A DNA stretch of 64,000 nucleotides from Musa acuminata AAA Group (Eukaryota > Streptophyta > Magnoliopsida > Zingiberales > Musaceae). This document shows, piece by piece, positions 33,701 to 46,840 of the stretch. The translations under genes and the position numbers were made by a program. Below the pieces are notes generated by a model that saw only the letters and a list, made by a program, of their open reading frames with translations, searched no databases and was not told the DNA's origin. Every line of letters begins with the position of its first letter. The first letter of the stretch is position 1. Location: assembly GCF_036884655.1 (NCBI RefSeq), contig NC_088355.1, forward strand, positions 18,480,501-18,544,500, given 5' to 3'.

Positions 33701-36700
33701 AAACGTTTACCATCACAAGCTAGGAGCAAGAGATGGTACCTTGATAGTGGATGTTCAAGGTATCTGATCGGAGATCCATCTCAATTCTCTAAGCTCACTA
33801 GCATATACGAAGGATATGTCACCTTCGGAGACAACAACAAGGGTAAAATCATTGGCAAAGGAACCATAGGTAACAAATCCAACTTCTTTATTGAAGATGT
33901 ATTGTTAGTTGATGGCTTAAAACATAACATCTTAAGCATTAGTCAAATGTGTGATAAAGGATATATTGTTAAATTTGAATCTAATGCTTGTATTATTGAA
34001 AAACCACACAAAAACATATCTATGATTGCATTAAAAAAAAAAAACATATACACCATCGATATTAATGATCTTTGTAATGAAATGTATTTTTCGATTTTGA
34101 ATGACGATGCTTGGCTTTGGTATAAGAGATTAGGTCATGCTAGCATGAAACTAATCACCCAAATTTCATCTAAAGAACTTATAAGAGGAATTCCTCATAT
34201 CAAGTTCGTCAAAGATAATGTGTATGATGCTTGTCAATTAGGAAAACAAATAAAAGATAGCTTCAAACCTAAGAACCAAAAAAGCACCTCTAGACCTTTG
34301 CAATTGATCCATATGGACTTGTTCGGATCAATTGCTACATCAAGCCTAGGAGGTAGCAAATACGCATTTGTCATCGTGGATGATTATAGTAGATATACAT
34401 GGACTTATTTTTTGGCACACAAATGTGAATGCTTTAGGTATTTCTCTAAATTTTGTAAACTTATTCAAAATGAAAAGGGTTTTATGATTTCGTCAATTCG
34501 AAGTGATCACGGTGGTGAATTTCAAAACCGTGATTTCCAAGAATTTTGTGAATCTAATGGATACAACCACAACTTCTCTACTCCAAGAAATCCTCAACAA
34601 AATGAAGTAGTAGAAAGAAAGAATAGAAATTTACAAAAAATGGCAAGAACCATGTTGAATGATCATAGCCTACCCAAATATTTTTGGGTCGAAGCCGTAA
34701 ACATGGCATGCTATGTCATGAATAGAGTTCTAGTAAGACCCTTATTCACCAAAACTCCTTATGAGTTGTGAAATAACAAAAAACCCAATATTTCATATTT
34801 TAAAATTTTGGGTGTAAGTGTTTTATCTTGAATGAAAAAGATGCCTTAGGAAAATTTGATGTTAAATCCAATGAAGGAATTTTTCTTGGTATTCTTCTAT
34901 TTCTAAAGCATTTCATATATTTAATAAAAGAACTTTGATTATAGAAGAATCTATTCATGCTGTTTTCAATGAGGTTTCCGAAATTAAGAAAAATGATTTT
35001 GATGATGATGTTAATTTTGATGCTTTGAATTTAAATGAAACCCTTTCTCCATGCAGCAACTTGGATGCATCTACTTCCGAAACATCCTTACCCAAGGATT
35101 GGAAGTATGTAGATGCTCATCCTAAGGAGCTAATCATAAGAGACACATCTAAAGGGGTTCAAACACGTTCTTCTCTTAAAATTTTTTGTGTCAACACCGC
35201 TTTTCTCTCCCAAATTGAACCTAAATGCATTGACGAGGCCATGAAAGATGATTCATGGATCATCGCAATGCAAAATGAGTTAAATCAATTTGAGAGAAAT
35301 GAGGTGTGGAAGTTTGTTCCTAGGCCAAATGACCATTTAGTTATTGGTACTAAGTGGGTCTTTAGAAACAAGCAAGATGAATCTGGTATCGTGATTAGAA
35401 ACAAGGCTAGATTAGTGGCCAAAGGTTTCAACCAAGAAGAAGGTATCGATTACAAAGAAACCTTCGCTCTTGTGGCTCGATTAGAAGCCATAAGGATACT
35501 CCTTGCCTATGCTAGTAGTAATAATTTTAAGTTGTTTCAAATGGATGTTAAAAGTACATTTCTTAATGACTTTATTTTCGAAGAAGTTTATATTGAACAA
35601 CCTCTCGGATTTGAGAATAATAGTCTCCCTAATCATGTGTTTAAATTGACCAAAGCTCTCTATAGTTTAAAACAAGCCCCAAGGGCTTGGTATGAGAGAC
35701 TTAGTTTATTTCTTATTGAAAATAATTTCTCTAAAGGCAAGGTCGATACTACATTGTTTATCAAAAATTTTGAAAATAATTTTCGTACTGTTCAAATTTA
35801 TGTTGATGATATTATTTTCGGTTCCACGAATGAATCTCTTTGTGAATCATTTGCTAAAAGTATGAGTCTTGAATTTAAAATGAGTTTGATGGGAGAATTA
35901 ACCTTCTTTTTAGGCTTACAAATCAAACAACTAAGTAATGACATCTTTCTTAGTCAAACAAAATACACTTTAGATTTGCTAAAAATGTTCAATATGGATA
36001 GCTCAAAAGCTATCAACACTCCTATATGTACCTCCACTAAGTTAGAAATTGATAAAAGTGGAGAAAGCTTTAATCAAAAAGCTTATAGGGGTATGATAGG
36101 AAGTTTACTTTACCTCACTGTAACTAGATCGGATATCATGTTTAGTGTAGAACTTTGTGCTAGGTTTCAATCTAATCCTAAGATATCTCATCTCAAAATA
36201 GTTAAAAGAATACTCAGATATCTAAAAGGTACCACTAATCTAGGATTATGGTATCCAAAATCCGAGAACTTTGAACTAATTGCATATGCTGATGCGGATT
36301 TTGCTAGATGTAGATTAGATAGAAAAAGCACATCCGGAACATGTCAGTTTTTAGGACACGCACTTGTTTCTTGGTCATCCAAGAAACAAAACTCGGTTGC
36401 ACTATCTACAATCGAAGCTAAGTACATTGCAGCTAGTGCATGCTGTGCACAAGTTGTGTAGATGAAAAACACTTTAGAGGATTATAAGATTCATTTTAAA
36501 AATATCCCCATAAAATGTGATAACACTAGTGCAATATGTTTAACCAAGAATCTTATTCAACACTCTAGAACAAAACATATTGACATTAGGTATCACTTTA
36601 TACGAGATCATGTCACTAATCATGATGTAATCCTAGAATTTATTGATACAAAACATCAATTAGCCGATATTTTTACAAAGCCTTTAAGTGAAGAACAATT

Positions 36701-36749
36701 TGATTTTATTAGAAGAGAGTTAGGAATGTTAATATGTCTGAATGAATGA
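33701..36749 (+). pseudogene. pol relic of element D (PR-INT-RT-RNase H)
   Basis: Protease keeps RWYLDSGCSR but reads YLIG where C has HMTG. Integrase (33902-34771) keeps HMDLFGS, RSDHGGEF and NEVVERKN. Trp to TGA at 34769-34771 and two single-base losses (about 34808 and 34890) separate it from the RT-RNase H frame, which is then open for 508 codons (34935-36461). That frame shows [36 protein letters not shown] (canonical YVDD), YADADFARC and [14 protein letters not shown] replaces Trp at 36459-36461, and the last 95 codons (36462-36749) complete RNase H. D has more lesions than C, so it is older. Confidence 0.9.
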
Positions 36750-38042
36750 ATTTGTTAAATTTCGTTTTCGGACTTTCTTGATTCTTTGATCAATCACTTA
36801 AATTCTGTACTACGAATTTTACATGATGATAAGATTGTGTGCCTCAATATCATGTTTACTTTCATGATTATGATTGAATATTAAGAAGTTTTAATCATAC
36901 ATCGGATTCTTAATCTTCGAGTACTACAAAACACTAATGATTTTGCCTCATGCAAGTAGTGATACAAAGTTATGACAAAACACTTTATAAATGCATGAAT
37001 TTGATGTATATTTTCTTTCCTGACTATCTTTCACTTAATGTATTTCTTAAATAGAGCTTTCATGAGTCTATGTCAGATCAAGTTTATTTTTGATACATAG
37101 AAGTCATTGACAAATGCATCTCTCATGGATTTATCTCTTGTGAATTTTTATTGAGAAATGGATTTAATGTGATGATCCTCTCATTATGAAGATTAATTCT
37201 CGGAATTTCTTTTATCCTTCATATGATAATTCTTTCACATGAATTCTTGCTTAACGAAGGAAGAATTTTTATGATTTTTTTTAGATGAACACTTGCAAGA
37301 ATGAGGATTTGATTTCACATGAATATCTTGATCCTTATGAAAATTGATGCATGATTTAATGAAACTCGTTTATCGTTTTTAACTTCATTCAAAGTTGGTT
37401 CTCAATAGATTTTCCTCCTTACTCTCCTTCTTTATGCAAAGTTTTAATGAAAAATTAAAAAGGGAGAAGTTGATGGAAGCTTAAAATATGAGAACTTTTG
37501 AATAATATCATGTCATGAATGCTTAAAATATGATTGGTAAGAATTTTTACAAGTTGAAATATGGCATGAATTTTTACCACACTTGAATTGTTGAATCGTT
37601 CTCCTTTTTGTTGATGACAAAAGGGGAGAAATAATACCAAAATGTGGTAAATTGATGACAAATGTATTTCATTGTATATACTTGAAATGCTTGCTTGATA
37701 AATTTTCTTCATTATGATAAGATATCTAGAGCTTAACTTGTAATTTTACAAATTGATATCTTACCATAGAATGATAAATTGCTATCTTTGTCATCCTTCA
37801 TATTTGAAATATCAATACTTGAAAATGGATGTCATGCCTTGATATCATTTTGAGAATGTTAGATCATGATAGGAATCATGATGTGCATATTGATAAGTTT
37901 AATGAATTTAACTTATCAGTTTGATTCTTGAATTCAAATGCCTTAAATTTAAGAATGTCTTTTCTCAAGTATGGCATATAGATAGGGGGAGTTAAGGTTA
38001 ACTCCGTCATCAATTGATTGTCATCATCAAAAAGGGAGAGAT
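36750..38042 (+). other. 3' tail and polypurine tract of element D
   Basis: AT-rich and without a supported ORF. GATGACAAAAGGGGAGAAAT lies at about 37613-37632, and the terminal tract AAAAAGGGAGAGAT abuts the LTR. Both have counterparts in C and G. No envelope-like ORF is present. Confidence 0.7.
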
Positions 38043-39533
38043 TATTGAATCTCAGATTTTGATAAAGTCAATTGTAATTTGTTTGATCTAATCTATATGT
38101 TGAGAAAAGTGTGCAGGATTAACTACTATGACAGTAAGACATAAAGCAGGTGTTGTGCCGAAGTCAAGATCGAGATCACGTTGGGAGTTCGAGAGTTCGA
38201 CGAAAGTCCGGAAGTTCGTCGGAAGTTCTGCGGGAACCAACCGAGAAATCCAGGAGCTTGCCAAAGAAGCTCGTCGGAACTTGCCAAGAAGATCGTCGTA
38301 AAGTCCGGGAGCTTGCCGAGAGTCCGCCGGAGCATTGCCGAGAGTTCCTCGGATGTTCACCGGAAGTACGTCGGAAGCTCGCCGAAAGAGCAATTGACGC
38401 ACTGGAACATGAAGTGCAGTAATCATGTCTTAATTAACGTAGTTAGAGCGTAAATTAAGTTAGATTTAGGAGGTAATCCCACTAACTAAGTTGGGTTGGT
38501 TTGGGCCGGATTCAAGGCCCAACCAGGACCCTGAATTCCTGGCCGGTGGTGGCACCACTAGGGCCGACGGTGGCACGGCTTGGGAGACTCGGTCTCCTAG
38601 GAATTCTGGGCAGTGGTACCGCCCCTATCAGGCGATAGTACCGCCGGCAGTTATTGTTGCCAGCGATGGTACCGCCCTTGTCAAGTGGTGGTACCGCTAG
38701 AGCTCGATCTCCGAGCTCTATCAGGTGGTGGTACCGCCCAGACTGAGCAGTAGTACCACCCAGTGTCAGGTGTCAAGCGGTAGTACCGCCCAGTAATGAC
38801 GGTGGTACCGCTAGGACCCCGGAAATCCGGGATTAGACACTTTTTGGCTCCATTTTTGAAGCCATTGGGGCCTATAAAAACCCCATCCTTTCCTACATGA
38901 AAGGGCACGAAACCTATTGGCAAATCTTGAGTTCTTGAGCCTTAAAGTGTTGTAAAAGTTAGAGTTATCCTCCTTCATCTCTTAGCCTTGTAACCATCCA
39001 AGAAAGAGGAGTGAAACTTGTAAGGGTTGTCTCCTAAACCCGGCAAAAGGAGAAAAGCTGTAAAAGGTGGTTGGCTTTCGCCTATTGAAGGAAGGCCTCT
39101 AGTGTATGTCGGTGACCTCGTCGAAGGAGGAAGCCGAAAGTGGATGTAGGGCACGTTGACCGAACCACTCAAAAACTCGGTTTGTATTTACTTTGAGCAA
39201 CTTTCTTTTATAGCAAACTGCCTCTCCTCCTGACTGTGGTTTAACTACGTCTAGATACGCTTTCACGTAAACATCTTCCGAGATTGGCTTTAATCGTACG
39301 AAGACTTTACGAAACCGACGCTTTTCATTTGTGCAATTTACATTGCTGCTAATCACCTTAGTCTTCTCTTGCACTTTCACGAAATGTTTCAAGTTCAAAT
39401 TCTTTCCGAAACAAATTGAATTGAAACCATTCTCGTTGGAATTGGTTTGAATCGAAATAAGTTTTTTGAAATAGCGAAAGTTTTCCACTGCACTAATTCA
39501 CCCCCCCTCTTAGTGCCACTCTTGATCCTAACA
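38043..39533 (+). repeat. 3' LTR of element D
   Basis: 1,491 bp; starts TATTGAATCTC (TG changed to TA) and ends GATCCTAACA. It carries a palindromic array (38540-38820) larger than in the 5' LTR and a TATAAAAA box near 38873. Confidence 0.88.
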
Positions 39534-40846
39534 CCTTGACCTATGATTGAAAACCTACTGTTAAGAAACCATGTGGATTTAATTAGGATTTAGAAATAAT
39601 ATATGTATGCACACAATATGGAATTACATCAATTCTAAATAGTCGCAATGTTAATAACATGCTAAGATTCAGCAACTACGAAAAATAAAAAGAGTGTAGA
39701 TTAACTAGTGAGGGCAAAAAACTCTACAGGAGGTTAGTAAACCTTCAAAAGGATCCTGGGCAATACTAGCATCAATGCCCTAGCAAATGTACAAAATGAA
39801 ATAAATTAAAAAAATAATTTGATTCATGATCTTGTTTGTTCTTGGATCTCCAGTTGCATTCTAGGTTCCAAATTCAAATAAGTTTTGGATTTAGGCAATT
39901 TTTTTGTAATGGAGCTGTAAATGATTGTAGAATGCGTTGGACTATCTTGAGTTAGTCAGAAGGAATTAAATGAAAATGCTTAAAAGATAATGGCATTTAA
40001 TTCAACTTTATGGAATTCTGAGGTGAATTTTACATGTTTAATATATGTAGATGTGCACTTTAGAGGTTTTTACTGTTGAGTGTCTTTATTGGTAATTTAG
40101 GATTGACTAGCAAAAGAGAAAGATGGCTGGTGCCGACCAATCTTGTTCAGGGCAGCTTTGGCCTAAACATTAGATGCTAAAACACCAAGTGTCAACCATG
40201 ATTTTTTTCACTGTTAGATAGAACAGTATTGCAGATCAGGAACTTTCTGCATATTATATTCATTAATTCAGTTTGTAGTCTGAGGCTAAAATGAAGATCT
40301 ACACCACTTTGGTATCACTGCTCTGTTTCTGCTAGAAAAAGCAGCAAGGATAAGAGCTTAGATGTCATTTTGCAGACAATTAATACACATTGCAGGCACA
40401 TAAAACCTGTCATGCATAAGATTGGTATCATAGCTACTGAACTGACCCCTCATGTTGGCAGCAAATTCCTAAACATGCAATCTACTTCTGAACCCTAAGC
40501 CACACCTTAACATCCAATTTAGCCAGTTATCCCCATCTAATACAAAATTTGATCAGCCTGTTCTCTTGCACGGATAATTTTTTTGATCTTCCATCATGGA
40601 ATCAACGCCACGCTTAACTGTCCCCCTGATGAGTTCTTTGAAGAGTATAAAACTAGTAAATAGGGTATCAGCAATTTGCAAGTAATTAAATCAAAATAAT
40701 ATATTAGAAGAGCACAAATGGGCGACAGCTTTGACATGTTCATGATACCATTAAAGCCTTCCCGTCAATGTTGGTAGAGAGCTAAAACCACAAAGCAATG
40801 TCCACAGGGAAATGGAAAGCACAATAGAGGAAGGTAAAGGAGGCAC

Positions 40847-41191
40847 CTTTTTGGACCGGACGGAGAGGCCGAAGGTGGGATCGAGGGAGGCGGCAACGGC
40901 GGCCTCAGCGGCGTGGTCGGAGCGGAAGGTGACGTATCCACGGCCATCGACGTCGATGCGGGTGCGGGAGATGGGACCGAACATTTCGAGGCGGGACTTC
41001 AGCTCGAGGACGGTGCAGTCGGCGGGGAGTTCGGAGACCATGACGAGGGAGGGAGAGGACGATGCGGGGGCAGCGGCGGCGGCGGGATCTCCCTCCGACG
41101 TATCGGGCTGCAATTGCCGTCGAAGGCGCTTGGAAAGAGAAGCGGGGAAGGGATCGGATTTGGACCTCTTGCGCTTCCCCATAAGATTCAT
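40847..41191 (-). CDS. RRM-domain RNA-binding protein, exon 1 (N-terminal 115 residues)
   Basis: From ATG at 41191 (or the second ATG at 41182, MGKRKRSKSDPF) this GC-rich exon encodes a basic, possibly nuclear-targeting start (MGKRKRSK, SKRLRRQ), an Ala/Ser-rich linker and an RNA recognition motif. RNP2 is VMVSELP, RNP1 is GRGYVTFR, and the helices LELKSRLEMFG and HAAEAAVAAS lie at the expected places. The donor AAAAAG-GTGCCT ends the exon in phase 0 and joins to exon 2 for a protein of about 181-184 residues. It resembles the small plant RRM proteins annotated only as uncharacterised (At1g27050-like, from memory and unchecked). The role is presumably RNA binding; the target is unknown. Upstream in-frame Met codons at 41290 and 41338 are possible but less likely starts. 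Confidence 0.75.
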
Positions 41192-41624
41192 TGCTGCTGT
41201 CCCCCTCTCTCTTGCTGGTCGCCGCCAAAGGAACGGTACTTGTGACCACAGAAAGCAAAGACACGCGGAGTCCGAAGTGTTGGACATCGGATCCGATTCC
41301 AACGAACGGGGAGCTACGTCGATCCGCATAGAGGCCACTCAGGCGCTATAGCGGGTTCGAGTGAGCCGGTTATTCGAACCAGCCTACATTGACCCGAACA
41401 GATTCGTTAATTACGTTATTTTTTTATCAATATTTATCATAATACTAGTAAACATGAAGACTCACATAATTCAGATTGCATTGTTTGCCGTAGGTGCTTT
41501 GATGTCTTTCAAGGCTGACATAACATATCCAGTAGGCATCGATTGGATTTTTTGCCCTCGTTACCCTTTGAAGCAAGGTCATATTAGTAGTCCCCAAACA
41601 TATATTTTTTCGAGATATTAATCA
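41192..41624. other. 5' flank of the RRM gene
   Basis: Likely holds the 5' untranslated region and promoter of the minus-strand RRM gene. Element H begins 433 bp upstream of the start codon. No clear TATA box was assigned. An 86-codon plus-strand ORF (41361-41621) is unsupported. Confidence 0.4.
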
Positions 41625-42162
41625 TGTTGGGAAAAAGATACGACAAAGAAGAGGATAAAAAATACTATAGAAACAAATAACAAACACAAGATCAAGAATA
41701 CTTTAGGAAAGATATTTAGGCTTGAAACGTGTATAAACACTTTCCTAAAAATGATATTTGCACCATCTTCTCAATAAGATTGCTCTGGGTTTGATGCAAA
41801 TAGTTTTAGTGGATATGACAAGCCTTTAGAAGATCTGTATTGAGCAAACAATAAAGAATCTTCAGAGAGGAATTAGAGAATGTCTAGCTCAATCACTTGG
41901 AAAGTAAAGAAGAAGAGCATGAAAAAGTTGTATTTGTAATTTACCCCCAAATAGTTATTTATAGATATTTTCTCAAAAGAAATGACCTTTGAAAATTAAC
42001 TATTTTCTCAAAAGACACAACCTTTGAAAATTATAACTATTTTCTCAAAAAACACGACCTTTGAAAAATAACTACCAAAAAATAAAAGAAAACACCTTTT
42101 CAAATAAATCTTTTGAAAAGAAATTCTTTTTTTTTTCTTTTTAATTTGAACAATTTATAACA
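41625..42162 (-). repeat. 3' LTR of element H
   Basis: 538 bp; plus-strand ends TGTTGGGAAAAAG and TTTATAACA; matches 59293-59829 closely. TATA box (plus TATTTATA) at 41956-41963. The minus-strand polypurine tract AAGTGAGGGAT is at 42163-42173. Confidence 0.93.
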
Positions 42163-42731
42163 ATCCCTCACTTATTTAAATTTAAAATTTTCTCCAAGTG
42201 ATTAAATAATATTTATTAATAAAGTAATATATCTTTCGATTTGAATATTACCTTAGTGTAAGCATCACAAAGTGAAGTCAAAATCCCAAATAGTATAAAA
42301 GCTTTGAATTTGTTATTCCTCATGACAACACTAGTGATACCACACACATAAATACAACATTCTTGTATTCCTCATAAAATCTCGCTTAGCCCTAATATAG
42401 CCTTGAGCTCATCCAAGTTCATGAACTTTTATGAGAGAAACTCCAACTCTCAATCGAAGCGGCATCACTTCTAAGTTCATATAGGTGAAGTTCTTATAGT
42501 ATCTTTGTCACTCTTTGAGATACTTGTCCTAACTTGACTGAACTTCATTAAGAGTATAATTAACTTAACCCTCATTAGGTGACAACCAGCACTTTAACAT
42601 CTTTAGATGGGACTCATAAAATATTTCAAAGTGCTGAACCACTCCACATATCAATAACTTGTTCTTACCCTTTGAACTCTTCATTACTCATTTCATAATG
42701 TTGAGTAGGGTTGCTATCATTGGTGGATCTT

Positions 42732-45697
42732 TTATTCAAGGAGTTTTAGCCCTATCCATTTTGATGTTGATCTTACAACTTCTCTTGTAAGAGGTTTGGT
42801 GAATGGATCAGCCAAATTCTCACTTGTTTTCACAAATGTGAGTGAAATAATCCCACTCTTGATTAATTTCCTCACATAATCATGTCTAAGACTTATATGT
42901 CTTGACTTTCCATTATATATTTCACTATATGCACGAGCTAAAGTGGCTTGACTATCACAAAGTATAGAAATTGAATTCACACTCTTATAAGTCAATGGAA
43001 TTTCTAATAGAAAGTCCCTCAATCATTCAGCCTCCTTTCCTGCATTTGCTAGAGCAACAAATTCTGATTCCATAGTTGAGTGAGTTATGCACGTTTGTTT
43101 CTTGCTCTTCCAAGAAACAGCGCCACCTCCCAAGGTGAACACCTAACCAGTAGTGGATTTGTTATCTCCAAAACTCGATATCCAACTTGCGTCAGTATAT
43201 CCTTCTAAAATAGTAGGAAATTTTGAGTATTGTAGGCCATCATAATCTTTGGTTCGTTTAAGGTACCCAAGAACTCTTTCAATAGCCTTCTAAAGCTCTA
43301 TATTTTGATTGCTAGTAAATCTACTCAATTTACTAACTGTAAATGCTATATCAGGTCTTGTGCACTGCGTTGCATACATAAGACTTCCTATAGCACTTGA
43401 ATATTCTAATTGAGCCACTATTCTTCCAACATTCTTGACTAATTTGATACTTGGGTCAAATGGGGTATTTGCTTCTTTGATTTTTAAGTGACTGAATTTC
43501 TCCAATACTTTCTCTATGTAATGAGTTTGACTCAAAACATATCCCCCACTATTTCTTTTTACCTTGATACCTAGTATAGTATCAACTTGCCCAAGATCTT
43601 TCATCTTAAATGTTGAAGATAGAAACCTCTTTGTTTCTACAATACCTTTTATGTTGTTGCTCACTATTAGCATATCATCAACATAAAGACAAACTATCAC
43701 CATATAGTCATCACAAGTTTTGAGATAAACACATTTATCTGCAATATTATGAACAAATCCATTAGAAAGAATTATTACATCAAATTTCTCATGCCATTGT
43801 TTTGGAGTCTGCTTTAAACCATACAATGACTTAATAAGTTTACACACTTTATGTTCATTTCCCGATAGAACAAAACCTTCAGGTTGTTCCATATATACCT
43901 CCTCATCGAGGTCTCCATTTAGAAATGCCGTTTTGACATCCATTTGATGAACATAAAGATCAAAAATTGATGCTAAAGCAAAAATAATTCTAATAGATGT
44001 GATCCTAGCCACAGGAGCATATGTGTCAAAATAATCTATTTCTTACTTTTGTCGAAATCCTTTAGCAACTAACCTTGCTTTGAATGTTTGGAGAGTACCA
44101 TTTGTATGATACTTCCTACAAAATATCCATCTACAACTAATAGGTTTTGAGGCAAAAGATAAATCGACAAGTTCCCAAGTATGGTTTGACATAATAGAAT
44201 TCATCTCATCATTAATAGCATCTTTCCAAAAAGCAGCATCTCGAGAAGCCATAGCTTCTTTAAATGTTTTAGGATCATCTTCCACTTGTAAAACAAGAGG
44301 AATTGTTTTTAATACTCTCTTATTAGTTCCTTCTACAAGGTAAAAAGAAATACTTTGAGAATCAATCTCATCCGATCTTAATGTTTTTGCTTTTCGTACA
44401 CGAGTACTTCTCCTTAATTCATAAGATTGCTCTCCAACCTCTTGTGAACTTGATTGATGTCCAATCAAAGGAATTTTAGGTTGCTCACCAACCTTTTGAG
44501 ATTTCTTCACTAGTGACTCTTCACTAGTTGGAGGATGAACATTATTACTAGAAGTCAATAAATATTCAAAGAACTCCATATCTAGAAATTCTATTATGAT
44601 ATTAGACTCCAAATTAAGAAGTCTATATGCTTTGCTATTTGAGGCATAACCTATAAATGCATATTTGATTCCTCTATGTCCCAATTTTATCCTTTGAGGA
44701 TCATTATTCTTACAATATGCAAGACACCCCCACACTTTAAAATAACCAATGTTAGGTCGTCTTCCTTTCCATAACTCATATGGAGAGATCTTATTCTTTT
44801 TAGAGGGAATTCTATTTAAGATATGACATGCAGCCAATAAAGTTTCTCCCCACAAATTATAAGATAATTTAGCATGCAACAACATAGCATTAATCATCTC
44901 TAGATAAGTTCTATTTTTTTCTTTCTGCTAATCCATTTTGCTCAAGTGTTTTAGGTGCTGAACATTCATGAATTATGCCATGTTGTTCACAAAACAAGTT
45001 AAATTCATTAGGAAAGTATTCTCCTCCTCTATCACTTCTTAAAGCTTTAATTTTCTTCCCCAATTTATTTTCAACTTCTGCTTTATATGCCTTAAAAGCA
45101 TTAAAAGCATCATTTTTATGTTTCAATAAGTACACATATGTGAATCTAGACATATCATCTATAAAAGTAATAAAATATCTATTACCTCCTCTCGTTAATA
45201 TACCATTTAATTCACATATATCAGAATGTATTAAATCTAACAAATTAGTATATCTTTCAACACTTTTGAAGGGTTTCTTCATCATCTTTGATTTAACACA
45301 AATTTCACATTTATTAAGATCATCAAAATGACAATTTATTAAGCCACACTTAACCATTCTTCTAATCATGCTAATTCCAATATGTGCTAATCTATCATGC
45401 CATAATGAATAAGAATTAACAATATAAATAGAAGCAACATCTTTATTAACTTTAGAATCATTGTCAACAATAGATAATTTGACCATTCCCTCAGCGGAAA
45501 AGCCTTTTCCAACAAAAGTTTCATTACGAAATAGAATTAACTTCCCGGATTCAAATACATATTTAATTTCAAGTTTGCTAAGGAGATTCCCACTCACTAA
45601 ATTTCTACTCATATCCGGTACATGAAGAACATTAGTAAGAGTGACTTTCTTACCTGAAGTGAAAGTGAGTTCCACATTTCCCTTACCAATCACCTTA
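42732..45697 (-). pseudogene. pol relic of element H (PR end, INT, RT, RNase H)
   Basis: Right of G the minus strand resumes at VIGKGNVELTFTSGKKVTLTN (protease end), then the GAG-pre zinc region (SLWHDRLAHIG ... CEICVKSKM) and integrase with IHSDICELNG, RSDRGGEYF and NGLAERKK. Breaks lie near 44905 (frameshift), 44041 (stop after KGFRQK) and 43288. RT shows HQMDVKTAFLNG, YGLKQTPKQWHEK and LYVDDMLIVSNN. RNase H is split, with CDSQATLARAYSEIYNGKSRHISLRHDYVR at 43022-42732 and a degenerate stretch at 43023-43290. The element cannot encode a working polyprotein. Confidence 0.9.
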
Positions 45698-45702
45698 GAA
45701 TG
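45698..45702. other. Target-site duplication of element G, left copy
   Basis: gaatg here and gaacg at 58233-58237; one transition apart. Confidence 0.8.
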
Positions 45703-46596
45703 TGTTGAATCTCGTATTTTGATGATGAAACCACTTGATATATGTTTATGTTTATGATTTAATCTGCATTTTGAGTGACGCAGGATGCTTCGATCAGGAT
45801 GAGACAATTAAAGCAGGAAAATCATGTTGTGTCGGAGGAACATGTCAGAAGATTGGACGTTGGGCCGGTGGATCGATCGACGTATCGACAGAAGGCTTCG
45901 GGCCGTTATCACGCCCCTCAAAATATCGACAATATTTAAAAAAAAAATTTCAACACAAACCAATCCAGGATCCAAACTAACGTTTGAGGACACTGAAAAA
46001 CATTCAATCAAATTCACATCCATAAAACCTGTGCATTTTAAAATCATATATCACATCACTCGATAATTCACATTTATGGCAACCCAAGCCAACTTGACAA
46101 ACATGAACAACATTTATAAATCCACAAGCTAAATAAATTATACAATCAGAACTCCAACTATTCACCACAAGTTCATATCGTCATAAATTAGACTTAACAT
46201 TCCGAAATTCCAAATAAGAGAGATCTTCTAACACTTTTACACAGTATATCCATTTCGATCATCAAAACAATTCATTATATACAAAATATGCTTATACAAC
46301 AATAGCATAACAACCAACGAGACTTGCCCATAATTCTGAATAGCTATCCACTGCCTCAGCCCAAATCAAACATCTCGAAGAGTGACACGCTGACCTGAAA
46401 GATTTATATAACAACGGAGTGAGCCAAAAACAGCTCAGCAAGTGACAAAACATATTCAGAACAAAAGGAATGGTATCAAACGAGTAAGGTATCATAATGT
46501 AAGGCAGAATACAAGAATTCTCAAGGATACCATCTCATTAGATACAAAATCATATGTATCATGTCATTCAAAACATATTTGATTCATAACAAATGG

Positions 46597-46840
46597 AGCA
46601 TAGAGTAATTGAAGCATATCAATGGCAGATAGGACATTTCAGAACATATCAGTTCATAGCAAATGAAGCATAGAGTAATTGGAGCATATCAATGGCAGAT
46701 AGGACAATTCAGAACATATCAGTTCATAGCAAATGGAGCATAGAGTAATTGGAGCATATCAATGGCAGATAGGACAATTCAGAACATATCAGTTCATAGC
46801 AAATGGAGCACAGAGTAATTGGAGCATATCAATGGCGTAT
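46597..46840. repeat. 70-bp tandem repeat in insertion I
   Basis: Three full units starting AGCATAGAGTAATTGGAGCA at 46597, 46667 and 46737 and a partial fourth at 46807. Units differ at two or three bases. Related GGAGCATATCAA words continue to about 46930. Confidence 0.95.

Larger units (their letters stand above)
30730..39533 (+). mobile_element. Element D: SIRE-like Copia retrotransposon, decayed
   Basis: 8.8 kb with LTRs 30730-32174 and 38043-39533, a degenerate PBS, gag and pol relics and a polypurine tract AAAAAGGGAGAGAT (38029-38042). The protein relics align with C throughout. The LTRs are a distinct, shorter subfamily whose U3 palindromes centre on GGTACC. Flanks atggt (30725-30729) and ccttg (39534-39538) do not match, so no target-site duplication is visible. 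It lies within the intron of the RRM gene. Confidence 0.9.
30090..40846 (-). other. Intron of the RRM gene, 10.8 kb, enlarged by element D
   Basis: Begins GTGCCTCC at 40846 (minus) and ends ACAATACAG at 30090. Of this, 30730-39533 is retrotransposon D, in antisense direction to the gene. The remaining 0.64 kb and 1.31 kb at either side are unremarkable single-copy-looking DNA without ORFs. Without D the intron would be about 1.95 kb. Confidence 0.68.

Noticed and set aside
46597..46840. CRISPR-like repeat array
   Set aside because: Adjacent 70-bp units without unique spacers, in plant retrotransposon DNA; this is an ordinary minisatellite.
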